64,000 nucleotides of DNA from Polyangiaceae bacterium (lineage in GTDB: Bacteria; Myxococcota_A; Polyangia; Polyangiales; Polyangiaceae). The stretch spans positions 186,001 to 250,000 of the forward strand of contig JAWKRG010000014.1 in assembly GCA_041389725.1 (NCBI GenBank), read 5' to 3'. How positions within the stretch are numbered: position 1 is the first letter of the stretch; each line of letters opens with the position of its first letter. Positions 24,201-33,512 of this stretch are shown here, piece by piece. The notes beneath the pieces are model-generated. The model had not been told where the DNA came from and made no database searches. It worked only from the letters and a program-made list of their open reading frames with translations. The translations under genes and the position numbers were made by a program.

Positions 24201-27200
24201 GCATCGAGCTCGACGTGCCCGGGGACCAGCTCATCGACCTGAAGTTCCGTCTGGCGGAGAGCCTGCGCTTGCACGTGGAGGATCACGCCGGTGCACTCGA
24301 GAACTACCGCGAGATCCTGTTCTTGAACCAAGAACACGAAGGGGCGCGGCAGGCGCTCGAGGGGCTCCTCGAGCACCCCGAACTCTCCGCCGAAGCCGCC
24401 GCCATCCTCGAAACGATCTACGAGTTGCGCGAGGACTGGGAGAAGCTCGTCGCGGCCCTGGGAATCCTCGCGCGCGCCAGTGGCGAGCGGGAGCGCCGAG
24501 TGGAGCTCTTGCGCAAGATTTCCTACGTCTGTGCCAACCAGCTCGGCAGCTTGGAGCGCGCCATCGACGCGCAGGCGCGGGCGATCAAGGAGGATCCGTC
24601 GCTGGCGGATTCGCGTCTGGAGCTCGAGCAACTCGCGGAACAGGCCGGCGCGTGGGACCAGCTCGTCGCCATCTATGCGGACGTGGCTGGTGGTGTCGAC
24701 GACGCCACGCTCGCGCGGGAGTACTGGCTGCGTCTCGCCAACATACAGGAGCGCCTCGACAAGGTCGACGAAGCTGCAACCAGCTACGACAAGGTGTTGG
24801 AACTCGACCCCTCGGACGCCGAAGCGCTCCTGGCCATGGACTCCTTGTACCGTCGCACGGAGCACTGGGAGGACCTGGTTGGCGTGTACCGTCGTCGCAT
24901 CGAGCTATCGATGGACGGGCAGGAGCGCGAGGCGCTCTACGCGCAGATGGCTCAGGTATTCGAGGAGCGGCTGGGTCGCCCTGACGACGCCATCGCGGCC
25001 TATCGCGAGGTGCTCGCCCTCGATCCCGCCAGTCAGCTAGCCCTCGGCGCCTTGGACGGGCTGTTCACGCGACAGAGCCAGTGGACGGAGCTTGCCGAGA
25101 ACCTCGAAGTCCAGCTGACGCTTGCCGAGACGGAAAACGAGCAACTCGAGTTGATGTTGCGGCTGGCTGCGCTGCGCGAGGCGCAGATGGGTCAAGTGGA
25201 CGCCGCCGTCGAGGGTTATCGCCAGGTGCTCGACCGCGATCCCACGAACGCGGCAGCGCGTTCCGCGCTGGAGCGACTGGGTCAGGATCCGGCCAACGAG
25301 CTCGTCATCGCCGAGATTCTGGAGCCGCTCTATCGCAATCAAGGCGACTTCCAACGTCTGATCGGCGTGCACGAAGTGCAGGTGCGTCGCGCGGAAGATG
25401 CTCACCGCAAGGTGGAACTCTTGCACCAGGTCGCGGAGCTGTACGAAGACGCGGCGGGTGACATCAACGCCGCCTTCGACACCTTGGCGCGCGCCTTGGC
25501 CGTCGACCCCGCGCACGACGGCACCCAGTCGGCCCTCGATCGCCTGGCCCGCGCCACCGGTCGCTTCCAGGACCTGGCGACCGTGTACACGGACCTGGCG
25601 GGGCGACAGGAAGACGCCGAGCTGGGCAGCAATCTCTACACCTTCGCGGCTCGCGTGTACGAGCACGACGTGGGCGAAGTCGACAAGTCGATCGATCTGT
25701 ACCGACAAGTGCTGACCATCGACCCGATGAACCTCGGCGCGGCCGAAGCGCTGCAGACGTTGTTCCAGTCGACCGAGCGCTACGGCGACATGTCCCTGAT
25801 CCTGCAGCGCAAGGCGACGATTCTCGATGACGTGGAGGACCAGAAGTCGGCGCTGTTCCAGGCCGCTGCACTCGAAGAAGAGGTGTTGGAGCGCAGGGAA
25901 AACGCCATCGGCGTCTATCTGAAGGTGCTCGAGCACGACCCGGAGGATTTGCGTGCCATCGATGCGCTGATCAATCTGTACCTGAGCCTCTCGCGCTGGG
26001 AGGAACTTTTGGGCGTCTACGGCAAGAAGGCCGACCTGGTTTTCGACACCGAAGAAAAGAAGCTCATCTTCTACCAGGTGGGCGCCGTCTACGAGCGCGA
26101 GCTGCAGGACGTGACTCGGGCCATCGACACCTACCAGCGCGTGCTGGAGCTGGACCCGGATGACCTGACGGCCTTGGGTCGGCTGGACGTGCTGTATCAG
26201 GCCGCGGAAAACTGGCAGGAACTGCTCAGCGTCCTGACGCACGAAGCCGAGCTGACGCCGGACCCCGCGGAAGCTGTGAGCTTCCAGTACCGCATCGCGG
26301 AGCTGTACGAGAAGCATCTCGGCGACGTGGAACGCGCGGTGGAGCTGTACCGCGACATTCTCGGGATCATTCCCGATCACACTCCGACGCTACAGGCGTT
26401 GGAGGGCATCAAAGCCGGGGAGCGCGCGCCCTTGTCGGCGGCGAACGTGCTCGAACCCGTCTACGACGCAATGGGCGAGTGGGCGCGCTTGATCAGCGTG
26501 CTCGAGGTGATGGTGCGCTTCTCCGACGACGCGTTCACCAAGGTGGACCTGTTGCATCGCATTGCGCGCCTGTACGAGGAGAATCTAGGGGACCACGCGA
26601 GTTCCTTCGACACCTACGCGCGAGCCGTGGCCGTGGACAGCCAGAACGAGGAGACCCTCGGGTCCCTCGAGCGTCTGGCGATGATGATCGAGCGCTGGCC
26701 CAACGTGGCGTCGCTCTACGATCAGGAACTAGGCAAGCTGGAGGACGAACCCGAGCGACTGGTCGAGCTCGGGCTGCGCGTTGCACAAGTCTACGAAGTG
26801 CAGTTGGAGGACGTCGACAACGCCGTCCAGCGCTATCGCCGCGTGCTCGAAGCAGATCCCGAGAACCAGAACGCGGTACGTGCTCTGGACCGGCTGTTCC
26901 TGCAGACGGAGCGCTGGGCGGAACTCGCGGAAGTTCTCGGCCGCGAGGCGGAAATCGGGCAGAGCCCCGAGGAGATCCTGGAGTTCAAGTATCGCCTCGG
27001 TCAGGTCTACCAGCTGCGCCTCGGGGATCTGCCCCAGGCCATCGAGGCGTATCGCGAAGTGCTCTCGGCGGCGCCTGAGCATGTGGAGACCCTGCAAGCA
27101 CTGGAGGGCCTGTTCGCTTCGGGTACCAACCAGGTCGAGATCGCCGAGATCTTGGAACCGCTGTACCAGTCGTCGGCAGAGTGGGAAAAGCTGATCCGCG

Positions 27201-30200
27201 TACGCGAAGCGCAGTTGGCCCACGCCACGGAGCCTGACCAGCGCATCCAGATGTATCACCGCATTGCGGAGGACGCGGAGGAACGCCTGCTGGATCCGGT
27301 GACGGCGTTCAACGTCTACGTTCGCGCCATTCGCGAGCAGCCCCTGGAGGAGCACACCAGCGAGCAGATCGAGCGATTGGCGTCCATGATCGATGGCGGC
27401 TGGGAGCAGCTGGCCAATGCCTACGCGGACGTTCTCGGCATCGAGGGCCTCGACGTGGCCGTGCAGGCAGTCGTGGGCAAGCGCCTGGCGCGCGTGTTCG
27501 AGGAAGAGCTCGCCGACGTTTCGAAGGCCGAGGAGACCTATCGCTACGTGCTCACGGTCTCCCCCCAAGAGCCCGACGCCTTGGCTCAGCTCGATCGCAT
27601 CTACAGCTCCCTCGAGCAGTACCCCGAACTCGCTGGCGTGTTGGAACAGCGCGCTGTCGTCGCCGAAGATCAGTTCGACAAGGTCGAACTCTACTCCCGT
27701 CTGGGGCGCGTCTACGAGGAGTCCCTGGGCCAGGTCCAGGATGCGATCCGCGCCTATCGCGTGATCTTCGACGAACTCGAGCCGGCGAACGAAGACGCCA
27801 TCGCGGCCTTGGGACGCGTCTACGAACAGACCGAGCAGTGGAACGAGCTGGACACGGTCTATCGGCGCGAGTTGGACAACGCCGTGGGCGACGTCGCCGA
27901 AGCCGAAATTCGGGCAAAAATGGCCCGATTGGCGGCAGATCGGCTGGGCAAGGCCGAGGAGGCCGTCGAAGGTTGGAAGCGCGTGCTCGATCTGCGCGGC
28001 GAGGACCCCGAGGCGCTCTGGGCGTTGGCGGGTCTATACGAGGCTCGGGGCGAATGGGCAGAGCTGACCGACGTGTTGGAGCGGCACTTCGACATCGCCG
28101 ACTCCGACGAAGAGCGTGTCAACATCCTCACGCGGCGCGCGCGCCTCTTCAAGGAGCAGCTGGGCCGTGACGATGAAGCGCTGGAAACCTGGCAGCGCGT
28201 GCTCGATATCGACTTCTCCAACGTGGCAGCGCTGCGTGCGGTCGCCCAGATCTGGCGTGAGCGCAATGACCCGCAAGAGTTGGTCAGTGCGCTGCATGCC
28301 ACGATCGATCGTGCAGCAGCACTTCTCGACCCCGTCGAAGTCGTGGCCATCTACCGCGAGCTGGGCAAGACCTACGGTCAGGTGCTGGAGCAGCCCTTCG
28401 ATGCGGCGGAGGCTTGGCGTCACTTGCTCGACGTCGACCCCGGCGACTTCGAGGCGATGGACGAGCTCGAGAAGAACTATCGAGCGGAGGAACGCTTTCC
28501 CGAGGTCGTCGGTGTCAAGATGCAGCGCGCCGAGGCGCTGCAAGAGCCCGAAGAGAAGATTCGGGAGTTGCTGGAAGTCACCGAGATCTGGAAGCGCGAG
28601 GTCAACGACTACGACCAAGCCACGCCAGCTTTCGAGCGAGTGCTCGAGATCGAGCCTACCCACCAGGAGGCTTTCGAGGCGCTGGAACGCCTGCACACGG
28701 CGGCCGGTCGCTGGGAGCCCTTGGTCGAACTCTACCTCAACCGTCTGGATACTCGTGAAGAGGTCGAGGAGAAGAGCGACCTGTTGCGCCGTATCGCTCG
28801 CGTGTTCGAGGAGCACCTGGACGACAAGAACCAGGCCTTCGACGCCCTGGTGAACGCCTTCAGTGAGGACTTCGGCGACGACGAGACGGTGCGCTACCTG
28901 GAGAAGATGGCGCAGGCCACCGGGCGCTGGGGTGAGCTGATCAACACCGCCAACGCTTGGCTCCAGGAACAGACCGAGCCGCGCGCGAAGATCCAGCTCT
29001 GCCTGCGATTGGGCAAGTGGTACGGCGAGGACCTGGGACACCCGGAGTACGCGCAGCCCTACTACGCGCAGATCATGCAACTGGACCCGAACAACGTTCA
29101 GGTCCTGCGGCAGATGGCTGCGATCCATCGCCTCAGCGGTCAGTGGCAGAAGATGGGCGAGACCCTCACGCGCGCGCTCGACGTCGCCGTCGCCAACGAG
29201 GACCGCAAGGACATCTACGTGGACCTCGGCGAGCTACTCGAGAAGCACATGAACATGCTCGACTCGGGTATCAACCACTACAAGCAGGCTTTGGGTATCG
29301 ATCCCTTGCACCTGCCGGCGCTGGAGGCGTTGGAGCGTATCTACGACCAACAGTCGAACCATGCGGAGCTGGTAGAGATCCTCGGTTCCAAGGTCAAGGC
29401 GCTGGAGGACCCCGACGACATCGCACAGCACAAACTGCGCATGGGCGGGTTGTACGAGACGGCCCTGGGCGACTTCGAGCGTGGTGGCAAGGTCTACCGC
29501 GAGGTGTTGGAGCTGGACGGCTCCAATCTCTTCGCCCTGCGTGGCTTGGAGCGCATCTACGCCGCGATTCAAGATTGGCCGGATCTGGTCGACGTCTTCG
29601 AGCGCCAGTTGGACGTGGTGGAGACGGAGCGTGATCGCGTGGACGTCCTGCTCAAGCTGGCCAACATTCAAGAAGAGCAGTTCCTCAAGGCCGACGTGGC
29701 AGCCCAGCGGCTGGAACAGGCCCTCGAAATCGATCCGGGTTGCGAGCCCGCCTACGTCGCGCTGGAGCGCTGCTACCGCCGACTGAAGCAGTGGCTGGAC
29801 CTGATCAACACCTACGAGCGTCATATCAGCGAGGCCGCGGATCAGCCCACGAAGGTGGAGCTCTACGGCTACATCGCTCAGGTATACGCCGACGAGGTGG
29901 GCGACGTGGATCGCGCCATCGACGCTTATCAGAACATCGTCGACCTCGATGAGAACAACATCGCGGCCTTGGACGCCCTGGCGAAGCTCTATGAAAAGCA
30001 GGACGACTCGCCGCGCGCCATCGACGCCATGACCCGCGTCGCGGATCTGACCAGCGATGGCACCCAGCGCGTCGAGATGTACTACCGCATCGGCAAGGCG
30101 CTGGAAGAGAAGCTCGGGGATCGTGGGCAGGCCCAGGAACGCTTCGAGATGGCCCTGGATCTGGACCCGACCCACCTGCCCACGCTGGCGGCGCTGCGCA

Positions 30201-32569
30201 CCATCGCCGTAGACGAAGCGGACTGGGATCGCGCAGCTCGCTACTTGGAGCAAGAGCAGCTCAACACTCAGGCGCCGCGTGCTCGCGCGAAGCTGTTGGT
30301 GGAGCTCGGTCGCTTGCGCGACGAGATGCTCGGCGAGCACGAGCAAGCCGTGCTGGCGTACGAGCTGGCGATGCAGTGCGACGTGGACTGCGAGGAGGCC
30401 GCGTTGCCGCTGGTCGAGGAGTACGCGCGAACCGAGCGCTGGCCCGAGGCGGAGCCACTCGCGGAGATGCTCGTTCGCAAGAGCAAGAACAAGGACCGCC
30501 ACGAGCAGCACACGCTCTACAAGCTGCTGGGCAAGGTGCACGCGGCCCTTGGCAACGACGACAAGGCGCTGCGCGCATATCAGACGGCCAATCAGCTGGA
30601 TCTGACGGATCAGGAAACCATCCGCGGCATCGCCGACGTGGCGTTCAAGTTGCAGGACTGGCCCAGCGCGCTGACGAACTACCAGAAGGTGCTGACGTCG
30701 CTCTCGGAAGAGGACGTCGAGCAGCGCACCGACGTCTACTACCGCCTTGGCTGCATCAAACGCGAGCAGCACCAGGCCAAGCAGGCGATCAACAACTTCG
30801 AGAAGGCCTTGGCGCTCGATGTCGAGCATCGACCCACCTTGGAAGCGCTGATCGGAATCTACGAGCAGAGCAACGACTGGAAGCAGGTTGCTGCGTACAA
30901 GCGGCAAATCCTCGATGCGGTCCTCGACGGCGAGGAGCGCTACACGCTGCTGAACGAGATCGGCGACCTGTGGTCAGAGAAGGAGAAGAACCCGCAGAAG
31001 GCCATCGAAGCCTTGGAAGAGGCGCGGGATCTCAAGCCGCAGGATCACGTGCTGTTGCACAAGCTGCTCCAGCTCTACCAGCTCGCAAAAGAGTGGCACA
31101 AGCTGGTGGATACTCTGCAGGCCATCGCGGACATCGAGGAAAAGCCAGAGAATCGCGCCCGCTACTACAACACCATGGGCCAGATCTACCGCGACGCGTT
31201 GGAGGACGTGGACCGCGCGGTGGAGCTGTTCAACGAAGCGCTGGACCTGGATCCGTCCTTCTTGCAGGCCTTCGAGCGCATCAACAAGGTGCTCACCAAG
31301 CAGAAGAACTGGAAGCAGCTCGAACGTTCCTACCGCAAGATGCTTCACCGCATCGCCGGCAAGGGCAACAGCGATCTGGAACACACGCTGTGGCATCAAC
31401 TCGGATTGATCTACCGCGACCGCTTGGAGCGCCCGGACGAATCCATCGAGGCCTTCAAGATGGCAGCGACCACCAAGCCCGGTGAGATGATCGAACACCA
31501 GATCCTCGGCGAGCTCTACGAGTCACTCGAGCGTTTCGACGAGGCGATTGCAACTCAGCGTGTGCTGTTGGAGCATGATCCGCTACGCATCGAGCCCTAT
31601 CGCTCCATGTACCGGCTGCACTTGCAGAAGCACGCGTACGATGAGGCGTGGTGCTTCGCTGCGGCGATGGCCTTCTTGCGCAAGGCAGACACGGATGAGC
31701 AGCAGTTCTTCGAGGACTACCGGCCGCAGGGCATGCTGCAAGTGAAGGGGCGCCTGACCAACGAGATGTGGCTCAAGCAACTCTTCCACGCCGACGAGAA
31801 CTTGTACGTCTCGAAGATCATGGAGTTCATCGCGCCCGCCGCGCTGCAGGCGAAGATCCATCAGCTCAAGGCCCAGAACAAGCTGCCGGTCTTGGATGCA
31901 CGCTTCAAGCAGGACCCGCAGACGTCTACGGTCACCTTCGCCAAGACCTTCGGCTGGGCGGCTCAGGTGCTCGGCATTCCGTCCCCGGATTTGTACGTGC
32001 GCAACGACGTGCCGGGGTCCATCGTTCCGGTTCCGTCGCTGCCCCCCGCGTCGGTGGCAGGCCAGACGGTGCTCACGGGCTTCCAGCCCCAGGAACTGAC
32101 CTTCATCTGCGGCAAGCACCTCGCGCACTACCGCGGTGAGCACTACATCCGCACGCTCTTCCCCACCCAGGCAGAGCTCACGATCATGCTCTTCGCCGGC
32201 GTGATGCTGGCGTCGCCCAGCACGCCGCTGCCGGCGGACATCCAGAACCAGATCCGTGCGACTGCTCAAGAGCTGGCGAAGCACATGCAGCCGGTACATC
32301 TCGAGGGCCTGCGCCAGGTGGTGAAACGATTCATCGAAGAAGGCGCCAAGGCGAACATCAAGCGCTGGAACCAGGCGGTGGAGATCACGGCCTGTCGTGC
32401 TGGCCTTCTCGTATGCGGAGATCTGGAGATCGCCAAGAAGGTGATCGGCAGCGAATCGCAACTCCCCGGCGACTTGCCCCCCGCGGACAAGATGAAGGAG
32501 CTCTTGCTCTTCAGCGTGAGCGAACAGTACGCCCAGCTCCGCAAAGCCCTCGGCATCGCCGTCGGCTAG
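21248..32569 (+). CDS. gltI: Giant TPR protein GltI/AgmK-like (3773 residues)
   Basis: An 11.3-kb gene. No signal peptide is visible (start MDLEQRLNHLERHHDWAGLV), which agrees with a cytoplasmic location. The protein is built of helical repeats about 34-37 residues long from residue 5 to about 3490, with recurring elements such as ALRALERLY, W-x-x-L-V-x-V-Y and RIAxLYExxL. An Ala/Pro/Glu linker (about 374-436) splits a short N-terminal array from the long main array. The last 280 residues are a different domain that looks like a degenerate M48 peptidase fold (CGKHLAHYRGEHY, then CRAGLLVCGDLEIAKKVI). AgmK/GltI of M. xanthus is about 3800 residues of TPR and lies in the same cluster. ATG 21248 has GAGGAA upstream. 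It probably scaffolds the gliding complex; the mechanism is unknown. Confidence 0.88.
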   Translation: MDLEQRLNHLERHHDWAGLVEVLEQAIVGTEDASEKADLHLRLGRLLHSQFLHGVKALKHFQDAYKLNPARVEALAEARFIYWELGKLNMVQKLLELQLKNVDDPGLVAQLYRELGDVHCDQGDYERAADAYAHAMQSADGEADLVGQLLEDVMVGTEDWQERVGELLRGAHQASDAMSKAQMFVRAARVARRYAPGEVEGMLAQAYSADPASLAAATLYEALLVDEDRTDAIYEQQKFVLESIEDATTRSDVAFRFGVRWALRHQNAEVSGALFEEALRLNPSHEAAFNCLKEAWGAQGGDWSRVVTLAQQLAGSVSGANKAYLLAQAGLLTWREMGDLIRARSHFEALAAVDPEHPSLRAYEAQIGETLGAAPAAAAEPAAEPEPVAAPEPEAAAAPEPEPEPEPEAAPDVEVSVSASEAPAPAVASVPAGPADEAKIAELRAALEEQEGKRHHEYVKTLVELAGEVPDPAEKVELYLKAADLYVNKFVNQAEAVRTYESVLDVAPDNAEAIDYLRQMYEKRRDWEKLIALNTREAERLEPGPTRVQAYKEIALLATERIKKPDVCIELWDVVLKNDPDDADALGSLAQLYERARDYEKLADVLEKEAEITLDTDAKVQILTKLGQVTGDRLKDDARAAEAYRLLLILQPDDRRAQEQLKKRYVSLGRWDDLEVFYAESGKWDEFIRVLESNESRADSDEQRISMLMKIAELWMTQKGKPDRGARAYEKILSIDEGNLAAAERLIPIYQESNNPKGLSGAIEVKLQHVQEPSERLELLREVAALYEGRINDKAKAFERYLGAFEIAPTDEQSQTDLERAAQLTGAWAEVVQAYRNACATAENEGDSYTANALRLRLGRVLVEEVSQVDEALSEYRAVYEAEPDNAIALHALERLYRETERWRDLLDVYSKKRDLAHDFEERKQILYEIARLYETQLSAPSDAIATYQAVLEEDPVDAVALEALDRLYSETQAWDQFVDVLRRRIELDVPGDQLIDLKFRLAESLRLHVEDHAGALENYREILFLNQEHEGARQALEGLLEHPELSAEAAAILETIYELREDWEKLVAALGILARASGERERRVELLRKISYVCANQLGSLERAIDAQARAIKEDPSLADSRLELEQLAEQAGAWDQLVAIYADVAGGVDDATLAREYWLRLANIQERLDKVDEAATSYDKVLELDPSDAEALLAMDSLYRRTEHWEDLVGVYRRRIELSMDGQEREALYAQMAQVFEERLGRPDDAIAAYREVLALDPASQLALGALDGLFTRQSQWTELAENLEVQLTLAETENEQLELMLRLAALREAQMGQVDAAVEGYRQVLDRDPTNAAARSALERLGQDPANELVIAEILEPLYRNQGDFQRLIGVHEVQVRRAEDAHRKVELLHQVAELYEDAAGDINAAFDTLARALAVDPAHDGTQSALDRLARATGRFQDLATVYTDLAGRQEDAELGSNLYTFAARVYEHDVGEVDKSIDLYRQVLTIDPMNLGAAEALQTLFQSTERYGDMSLILQRKATILDDVEDQKSALFQAAALEEEVLERRENAIGVYLKVLEHDPEDLRAIDALINLYLSLSRWEELLGVYGKKADLVFDTEEKKLIFYQVGAVYERELQDVTRAIDTYQRVLELDPDDLTALGRLDVLYQAAENWQELLSVLTHEAELTPDPAEAVSFQYRIAELYEKHLGDVERAVELYRDILGIIPDHTPTLQALEGIKAGERAPLSAANVLEPVYDAMGEWARLISVLEVMVRFSDDAFTKVDLLHRIARLYEENLGDHASSFDTYARAVAVDSQNEETLGSLERLAMMIERWPNVASLYDQELGKLEDEPERLVELGLRVAQVYEVQLEDVDNAVQRYRRVLEADPENQNAVRALDRLFLQTERWAELAEVLGREAEIGQSPEEILEFKYRLGQVYQLRLGDLPQAIEAYREVLSAAPEHVETLQALEGLFASGTNQVEIAEILEPLYQSSAEWEKLIRVREAQLAHATEPDQRIQMYHRIAEDAEERLLDPVTAFNVYVRAIREQPLEEHTSEQIERLASMIDGGWEQLANAYADVLGIEGLDVAVQAVVGKRLARVFEEELADVSKAEETYRYVLTVSPQEPDALAQLDRIYSSLEQYPELAGVLEQRAVVAEDQFDKVELYSRLGRVYEESLGQVQDAIRAYRVIFDELEPANEDAIAALGRVYEQTEQWNELDTVYRRELDNAVGDVAEAEIRAKMARLAADRLGKAEEAVEGWKRVLDLRGEDPEALWALAGLYEARGEWAELTDVLERHFDIADSDEERVNILTRRARLFKEQLGRDDEALETWQRVLDIDFSNVAALRAVAQIWRERNDPQELVSALHATIDRAAALLDPVEVVAIYRELGKTYGQVLEQPFDAAEAWRHLLDVDPGDFEAMDELEKNYRAEERFPEVVGVKMQRAEALQEPEEKIRELLEVTEIWKREVNDYDQATPAFERVLEIEPTHQEAFEALERLHTAAGRWEPLVELYLNRLDTREEVEEKSDLLRRIARVFEEHLDDKNQAFDALVNAFSEDFGDDETVRYLEKMAQATGRWGELINTANAWLQEQTEPRAKIQLCLRLGKWYGEDLGHPEYAQPYYAQIMQLDPNNVQVLRQMAAIHRLSGQWQKMGETLTRALDVAVANEDRKDIYVDLGELLEKHMNMLDSGINHYKQALGIDPLHLPALEALERIYDQQSNHAELVEILGSKVKALEDPDDIAQHKLRMGGLYETALGDFERGGKVYREVLELDGSNLFALRGLERIYAAIQDWPDLVDVFERQLDVVETERDRVDVLLKLANIQEEQFLKADVAAQRLEQALEIDPGCEPAYVALERCYRRLKQWLDLINTYERHISEAADQPTKVELYGYIAQVYADEVGDVDRAIDAYQNIVDLDENNIAALDALAKLYEKQDDSPRAIDAMTRVADLTSDGTQRVEMYYRIGKALEEKLGDRGQAQERFEMALDLDPTHLPTLAALRTIAVDEADWDRAARYLEQEQLNTQAPRARAKLLVELGRLRDEMLGEHEQAVLAYELAMQCDVDCEEAALPLVEEYARTERWPEAEPLAEMLVRKSKNKDRHEQHTLYKLLGKVHAALGNDDKALRAYQTANQLDLTDQETIRGIADVAFKLQDWPSALTNYQKVLTSLSEEDVEQRTDVYYRLGCIKREQHQAKQAINNFEKALALDVEHRPTLEALIGIYEQSNDWKQVAAYKRQILDAVLDGEERYTLLNEIGDLWSEKEKNPQKAIEALEEARDLKPQDHVLLHKLLQLYQLAKEWHKLVDTLQAIADIEEKPENRARYYNTMGQIYRDALEDVDRAVELFNEALDLDPSFLQAFERINKVLTKQKNWKQLERSYRKMLHRIAGKGNSDLEHTLWHQLGLIYRDRLERPDESIEAFKMAATTKPGEMIEHQILGELYESLERFDEAIATQRVLLEHDPLRIEPYRSMYRLHLQKHAYDEAWCFAAAMAFLRKADTDEQQFFEDYRPQGMLQVKGRLTNEMWLKQLFHADENLYVSKIMEFIAPAALQAKIHQLKAQNKLPVLDARFKQDPQTSTVTFAKTFGWAAQVLGIPSPDLYVRNDVPGSIVPVPSLPPASVAGQTVLTGFQPQELTFICGKHLAHYRGEHYIRTLFPTQAELTIMLFAGVMLASPSTPLPADIQNQIRATAQELAKHMQPVHLEGLRQVVKRFIEEGAKANIKRWNQAVEITACRAGLLVCGDLEIAKKVIGSESQLPGDLPPADKMKELLLFSVSEQYAQLRKALGIAVG

Positions 32570-32676
32570 CCCCCCGGGAGGAGAGGACACAGGAAGCGCG
32601 GAAGGACGGAAGAGGAGAGGAAGGGGACTTTGCAGCCCTTCCGACCTGCTTGTGAATCTTCGGTGTGGTGGTGCGG

Positions 32677-33423
32677 CTACTTGCCGGGGATGTCGAGGAC
32701 GACGCGGAGGCCCGTCCCGAAGTGCCAGTGGTTGGCGGATTCGTCGAGGGATCCGGGGCTCTTGCTGCTGTAGCGGCCGAAGCCGAGTTCCATGAACGGG
32801 CCAAAGGCGACCTTGTCGAAGGCGTACCAATCGCCGCCCACGGCGAGTCGGAGCCACTCGATGCCCGAGTAGTCGACCTTGCCGGCTGCAGCGTCGATGC
32901 TCGTGAGGCGGTAGCCGAGGCCAGCGCTCATCCAAGGATCGAAGCGCATGCCCTGAACCAGGTGGTAGCGAATGAAGCCGCCGAAGGACGTGCTGCGGGT
33001 CGAGCAACCCTTGCATTTGTCGCCTTCACCCAGGAACGACATCTGGCCCCAGACGCCAAGGGCAACGTTGCGACTGATCCCATAGGCCGCGTCGAGACCT
33101 GCTCCTGGGCCCGAACCCATCGCGTCGCCCTGGGCGACCCCGGACTCCACGTTGGCGAAGGGAACTGTCCACGCTGCGGACGCAGCCAGGTTGAAGTGTC
33201 CGCCGATGGTGTCGAGGGCCGGCGGAACGAGTGGCGGCTCCGGCTCGTCGTCGTCCTCGTCCGGAGTGGGCGGCACCACCGGAGCGGCCTTCGCCGGTTC
33301 GGCGTCGTCAGTGGTGGGCTCGTCGTCGGCGGAGACGGCGTCGTCGTCCGCAGCCCAGCCCGTGCTCGGCCAGGCGAAGGCGAGGGCGAGGGCCGCGGTC
33401 AGAATCGAGCGGAACATGGGCAT
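32677..33423 (-). CDS. Outer-membrane beta-barrel protein
   Basis: A 248-residue protein with signal peptide (FRSILTAALALAFAWPSTGWA). A linker of about 45 residues follows, rich in Asp, Glu and Pro (DDDAVSADDEPTTDDAEP, PPTPDEDDDEPEPP), then barrel strands of the small porin-like type (HFNLAASAAWTVPFANV, NVALGVWGQMSFLGEG, DPWMSAGLGYRLTSID, VAFGPFMELGFGRYSS) with a terminal strand GTGLRVVLDIPGK. A CxxC pair (DKCKGCSTR) sits in one loop. It converges with gltI, 107 bp away with no obvious terminator. It could be a gliding-related barrel (GltH/CglE-like) because of the location, but the barrel is not distinctive enough to say. Start ATG 33423, alternative 33417. Confidence 0.8.
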   Translation of the reverse strand: MPMFRSILTAALALAFAWPSTGWAADDDAVSADDEPTTDDAEPAKAAPVVPPTPDEDDDEPEPPLVPPALDTIGGHFNLAASAAWTVPFANVESGVAQGDAMGSGPGAGLDAAYGISRNVALGVWGQMSFLGEGDKCKGCSTRSTSFGGFIRYHLVQGMRFDPWMSAGLGYRLTSIDAAAGKVDYSGIEWLRLAVGGDWYAFDKVAFGPFMELGFGRYSSKSPGSLDESANHWHFGTGLRVVLDIPGK

Positions 33424-33512
33424 CCGCGCCTGCTTACCACGTAGCGGCGGCCCCTGGGCAGTCTTTCAGGGAGAGGCAACTGGCCCGCGCTACGGCCGAG
33501 GGGCAGGGAACA

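Noticed and set aside
33231..33512. Longer N terminus of the sigma-54 activator
   Set aside because: It is antisense to the barrel gene and arginine/proline-rich; ATG 33513 has a good ribosome site.
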